Below are positions 61,993 through 64,000 of a stretch of 64,000 bases of DNA, piece after piece; position 1 is the stretch's first letter; every line of letters begins with the position of its first letter. The notes beneath the pieces are model-generated. The model was not told the DNA's origin and did no database searches. It saw nothing but the letters and a program-made list of their open reading frames with translations. This DNA is from JBEVNR01 sp040507985. GTDB lineage: Bacteria > Pseudomonadota > Alphaproteobacteria > Rickettsiales > UBA6187. The DNA lies in contig JBEVNR010000012.1 in the NCBI GenBank assembly GCA_040507985.1, forward strand, positions 62,001 to 126,000, read 5' to 3'. Made by a program: the position numbers and the translations under genes.

Positions 61993-62751
61993 CTACTGTA
62001 CGTCGCTTTCTTTGGCGCCGGTATTCAACGTGTCTTTTTCGTCGTCGGATTTTTTGGTTTCTTCGCCTTTTTTCTCTTCTTGTTTTACTTCAGGCTTAGC
62101 GTCGGTTTTTGACTCGGCGCCATCGGTCGCTTTTTCTTCCGGTTTTTCACCTTCTTCGGCGGAATCTTCGCCTTCTTCGTCGCCGACGGTTTGTACTGAA
62201 GCCTTCAAGAACGCAGGATCGGACGCGAGTTCGCCGTCGTTGACGATCACTTGCAGGGTGCGTTCGTCGTTTTCGCTTTTCGGCGCGTCAAAGGCGACGC
62301 GTTGCAGCGCGGTTTCGTAGTCTTGCAGCGGCGCAACGCCGGAGATGGTCAGGGTTTTGGTCGCGGAATCGAAGGCGGATTTTAAGTCGGTGCCTTCCAA
62401 ATTGACGGAAAGCGCTTCGTTTTGGGCGGTGGAGCCGGTAATTTGCACGGTCGCCGAAGCCAGCGTGTCGCCGTCGTCGGAAATGGCGACGCGTCCGCTC
62501 GCGTCGGACAATACGGGAGCGGCGTTTTCAATGTTTTCCGCCGAAACGGTTTTGCCGGGTTGCGCGGGCGTCGTGAGGGCCGACGTGGTTTTTGCGTCCG
62601 GCGTCGTTCCCGTCGCGGTTTGCGATGCAGCGGGCGCGTCGGTGGCGGAATTGGTTGCGTTACGCACTTTTGCGGGGTCGAAATAGTTTAGCGCGACGAT
62701 GCCGGCGATGCCGACGACGGCGGCGGTGGTGACGAGAAGAGCTTTACCCAT
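61993..62751 (-). CDS. Membrane-anchored protein with one cadherin-like repeat
   Basis: 252 residues. An N-terminal membrane helix (about 4-22) anchors a Thr/Ala-rich linker, one domain (about 80-195) of the cadherin-like/VCBS type seen in giant adhesins (ISDDGDTLASATVQITGS, LKSAFDSATKTLTISGVAPLQDYETALQRVAFD in their cores TLASATVQITG and LTISGVAPLQDYE), and a highly acidic/Lys C-terminal tail (EEGEKPEEK, KQEEKKGEE). Such a domain alone on an anchor is unusual. It may stick the cell surface or bind Ca2+; no catalytic motif. Confidence 0.7.
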   Translation of the reverse strand: MGKALLVTTAAVVGIAGIVALNYFDPAKVRNATNSATDAPAASQTATGTTPDAKTTSALTTPAQPGKTVSAENIENAAPVLSDASGRVAISDDGDTLASATVQITGSTAQNEALSVNLEGTDLKSAFDSATKTLTISGVAPLQDYETALQRVAFDAPKSENDERTLQVIVNDGELASDPAFLKASVQTVGDEEGEDSAEEGEKPEEKATDGAESKTDAKPEVKQEEKKGEETKKSDDEKDTLNTGAKESDVQ

Positions 62752-62968
62752 AGTCTTTTTCCGATCTCTTGCTTTCGATTGATATATTTTTCCCGCACGT
62801 GCGGAACGTGCTATTGCTTATCAAATTATGCGCCGACCGGCAATCGTAAAAAATGCTAAAGGCAAAATTTTCGCGCGGGTTCGCGTTCGCCATGAACGAG
62901 CGCTGGATTTTAGCCGCGATTTCTTATATAAAGGCGCATGCGTGGAAGCATAATGCCGACGGGGGAAC

Positions 62969-64000
62969 ATGGCGCGCTACTTATTAAAACGGCTGCTGCT
63001 GATCGTGCCGACGCTATTCGGGGTGATGCTGATCAACTTCGTCATCGTCCAGGCGGCGCCCGGCGGACCCATCGAACAAATTGCCGCGCGCCTCTCCGGC
63101 GTGGCGGGGGAAGGCGGGCATAGCGCCATTTCCGGCCCGGGCCATGACGGCCACGTCGCGCCGGCGCACATGGCGACGTCCGCCTCCGCCTCCGGCAGCG
63201 TCTATAGCGGCGCCTCCGGCGTGCCGCCCGACGTGCTTAAGGATCTCGAAAAACAATTCGGCTTCGACAAGCCGGCGCACGAGCGGTTTTTCCTGATGAT
63301 GAAGAATTACCTCACCTTCGATTTCGGCGAAAGCTACCTGAAAAATCGCAGCGTCATCGGGTTGATACTGGACAAAATGCCGGTGTCCATTTCGCTTGGG
63401 CTATGGTCTACCTTATTGATATATGGACTGTCGATTCCGCTCGGCATCCGCAAGGCCGTGCGCGACGGGTCGCGCTTCGACGTGGCCACCAGCATGGCCA
63501 TTTCGGTCGGCTACGCCGTTCCGTCCTTTTTGCTGGCGGTGTTCTTGGTGATTCTTTTTGCCGGCGGGGAGTTTTTCTCGATTTTTCCGCTGCGCGGCCT
63601 CAGCTCCGAAGGGTGGAACGCCATGCCGTTATGGCAAAAGATAACGGATTATCTTTGGCACGTCACCTTGCCCGTCATCTCGCTGACCGTTGGAGGATTC
63701 GCCGCGCTGACCATGCTGACGAAAAACTGCTTTATCGAAGAAATTCACAAGCAATATATCGTCACCGCCCGCGCTAAGGGCGCCTCGGAGCGACGGGCCT
63801 TGTACGGCCACGCCTTCCGGAACGCGATGCTGATCGTTATCGCCGGTTTTCCCTCCGCCTTTATCTCGATGTTCTTCGCCGGTTCGCTGGTGGTGGAAAC
63901 CATTTTTTCGCTCGACGGCATGGGGCTGTTGGGATTCGAGGCCACGCTTAACCGCGACTATCCGGTGATGTTCGGCACGCTCTATATTTTCAGCCTCATC
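62969..64000 (+). CDS. ABC transporter permease, oligopeptide/microcin C type (YejB-like), 3' end outside window
   Basis: 344 codons, open to the end of the window. The ATG at 62969 has GGGGGA at 62961-62966. It begins with a membrane helix (RYLLKRLLLIVPTLFGVMLINFVIVQ in its core LIVPTLFGVMLINF), then a Gly/Ser/His-rich extracytoplasmic insertion (about residues 45-90). The FGFDKP segment, the DPP-type transmembrane core and the EAA loop (YIVTARAKGASERRAL) follow. This fits YejB/DppB permeases. The substrate-binding protein, second permease and ATPase would lie beyond the window. Confidence 0.93.
   Translation, partial: MARYLLKRLLLIVPTLFGVMLINFVIVQAAPGGPIEQIAARLSGVAGEGGHSAISGPGHDGHVAPAHMATSASASGSVYSGASGVPPDVLKDLEKQFGFDKPAHERFFLMMKNYLTFDFGESYLKNRSVIGLILDKMPVSISLGLWSTLLIYGLSIPLGIRKAVRDGSRFDVATSMAISVGYAVPSFLLAVFLVILFAGGEFFSIFPLRGLSSEGWNAMPLWQKITDYLWHVTLPVISLTVGGFAALTMLTKNCFIEEIHKQYIVTARAKGASERRALYGHAFRNAMLIVIAGFPSAFISMFFAGSLVVETIFSLDGMGLLGFEATLNRDYPVMFGTLYIFSLI

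Overview
The window is bacterial and most likely alphaproteobacterial. Evidence is the rpsM-rpsK-rpoA-rplQ order without rpsD, a usg-family gene, the metX-metW pair, ccmDE, a TorF-type porin, zapE, a BioC/NDUFAF5-like methyltransferase and the carboxynorspermidine polyamine route. By eye the bulk of the DNA is in the mid-50s percent GC and densely coding, with many ATGA or GTGA gene overlaps. The chromosome does not look heavily reduced: it keeps peptidoglycan, CTP, CoA, methionine, riboflavin, ubiquinone and cytochrome c functions. Several genes look eukaryote-like, which suggests a host-associated lifestyle, but this is inference.

Layout. 1-5 kb: end of a pilin-like gene, then a three-gene set (retropepsin-like protease, inactive transglutaminase with membrane helices, ATP-grasp ligase-like protein) and rlmN. 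5-11 kb: PilC/GspF platform protein, S41 protease, a degenerate YibQ-like deacetylase, zapE and a second pilin. 11-17 kb, minus strand: sodB-rpiB-glyA-pilin and trxA-carboxynorspermidine dehydrogenase-nspC. 17-26 kb: ribH, ugd, tpiA, secG, pyrG, murE, a GDT1-type exporter, a GNAT/nitrilase fusion and DUF1294. 26-32 kb: an accessory block with a duplicated helical protein, a receiver domain lacking its phospho-acceptor Asp, a four-helix membrane protein with a proline-rich tail, and a low-GC gene for a Ser/Thr-rich secreted protein. 32-37 kb: acyl-CoA dehydrogenase, tRNA-Arg(CCT), the ribosomal alpha operon and a cyclophilin. 38-45 kb: two outer-membrane efflux lipoproteins, an isocitrate-dehydrogenase-like pseudoenzyme, ftsB, an ECF sigma/membrane protein/metal-sensor module, yceI and a methyltransferase. 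45-57 kb: ccmDE, a protein with features of a GPI-anchored eukaryotic surface protein, aroK, a TorF porin, xseB, FMN reductase, ornithine decarboxylase, split coaC/coaB and an SLBB export protein. 57-64 kb: usg, metXW, a zinc-ribbon protein, ubiE, a membrane-anchored cadherin-like protein and the start of a YejB-type permease.

How the genes connect. Ornithine decarboxylase supplies putrescine to the carboxynorspermidine dehydrogenase/decarboxylase pair. ccmD and ccmE handle heme for cytochrome c. metX and metW make O-acetylhomoserine. The most unusual content is the scattered set of eukaryote-like genes (28.4-31.6, 45.9-47.0 and 60.1-60.7 kb), all without clear Shine-Dalgarno sequences, and two families of palindromic intergenic repeats.
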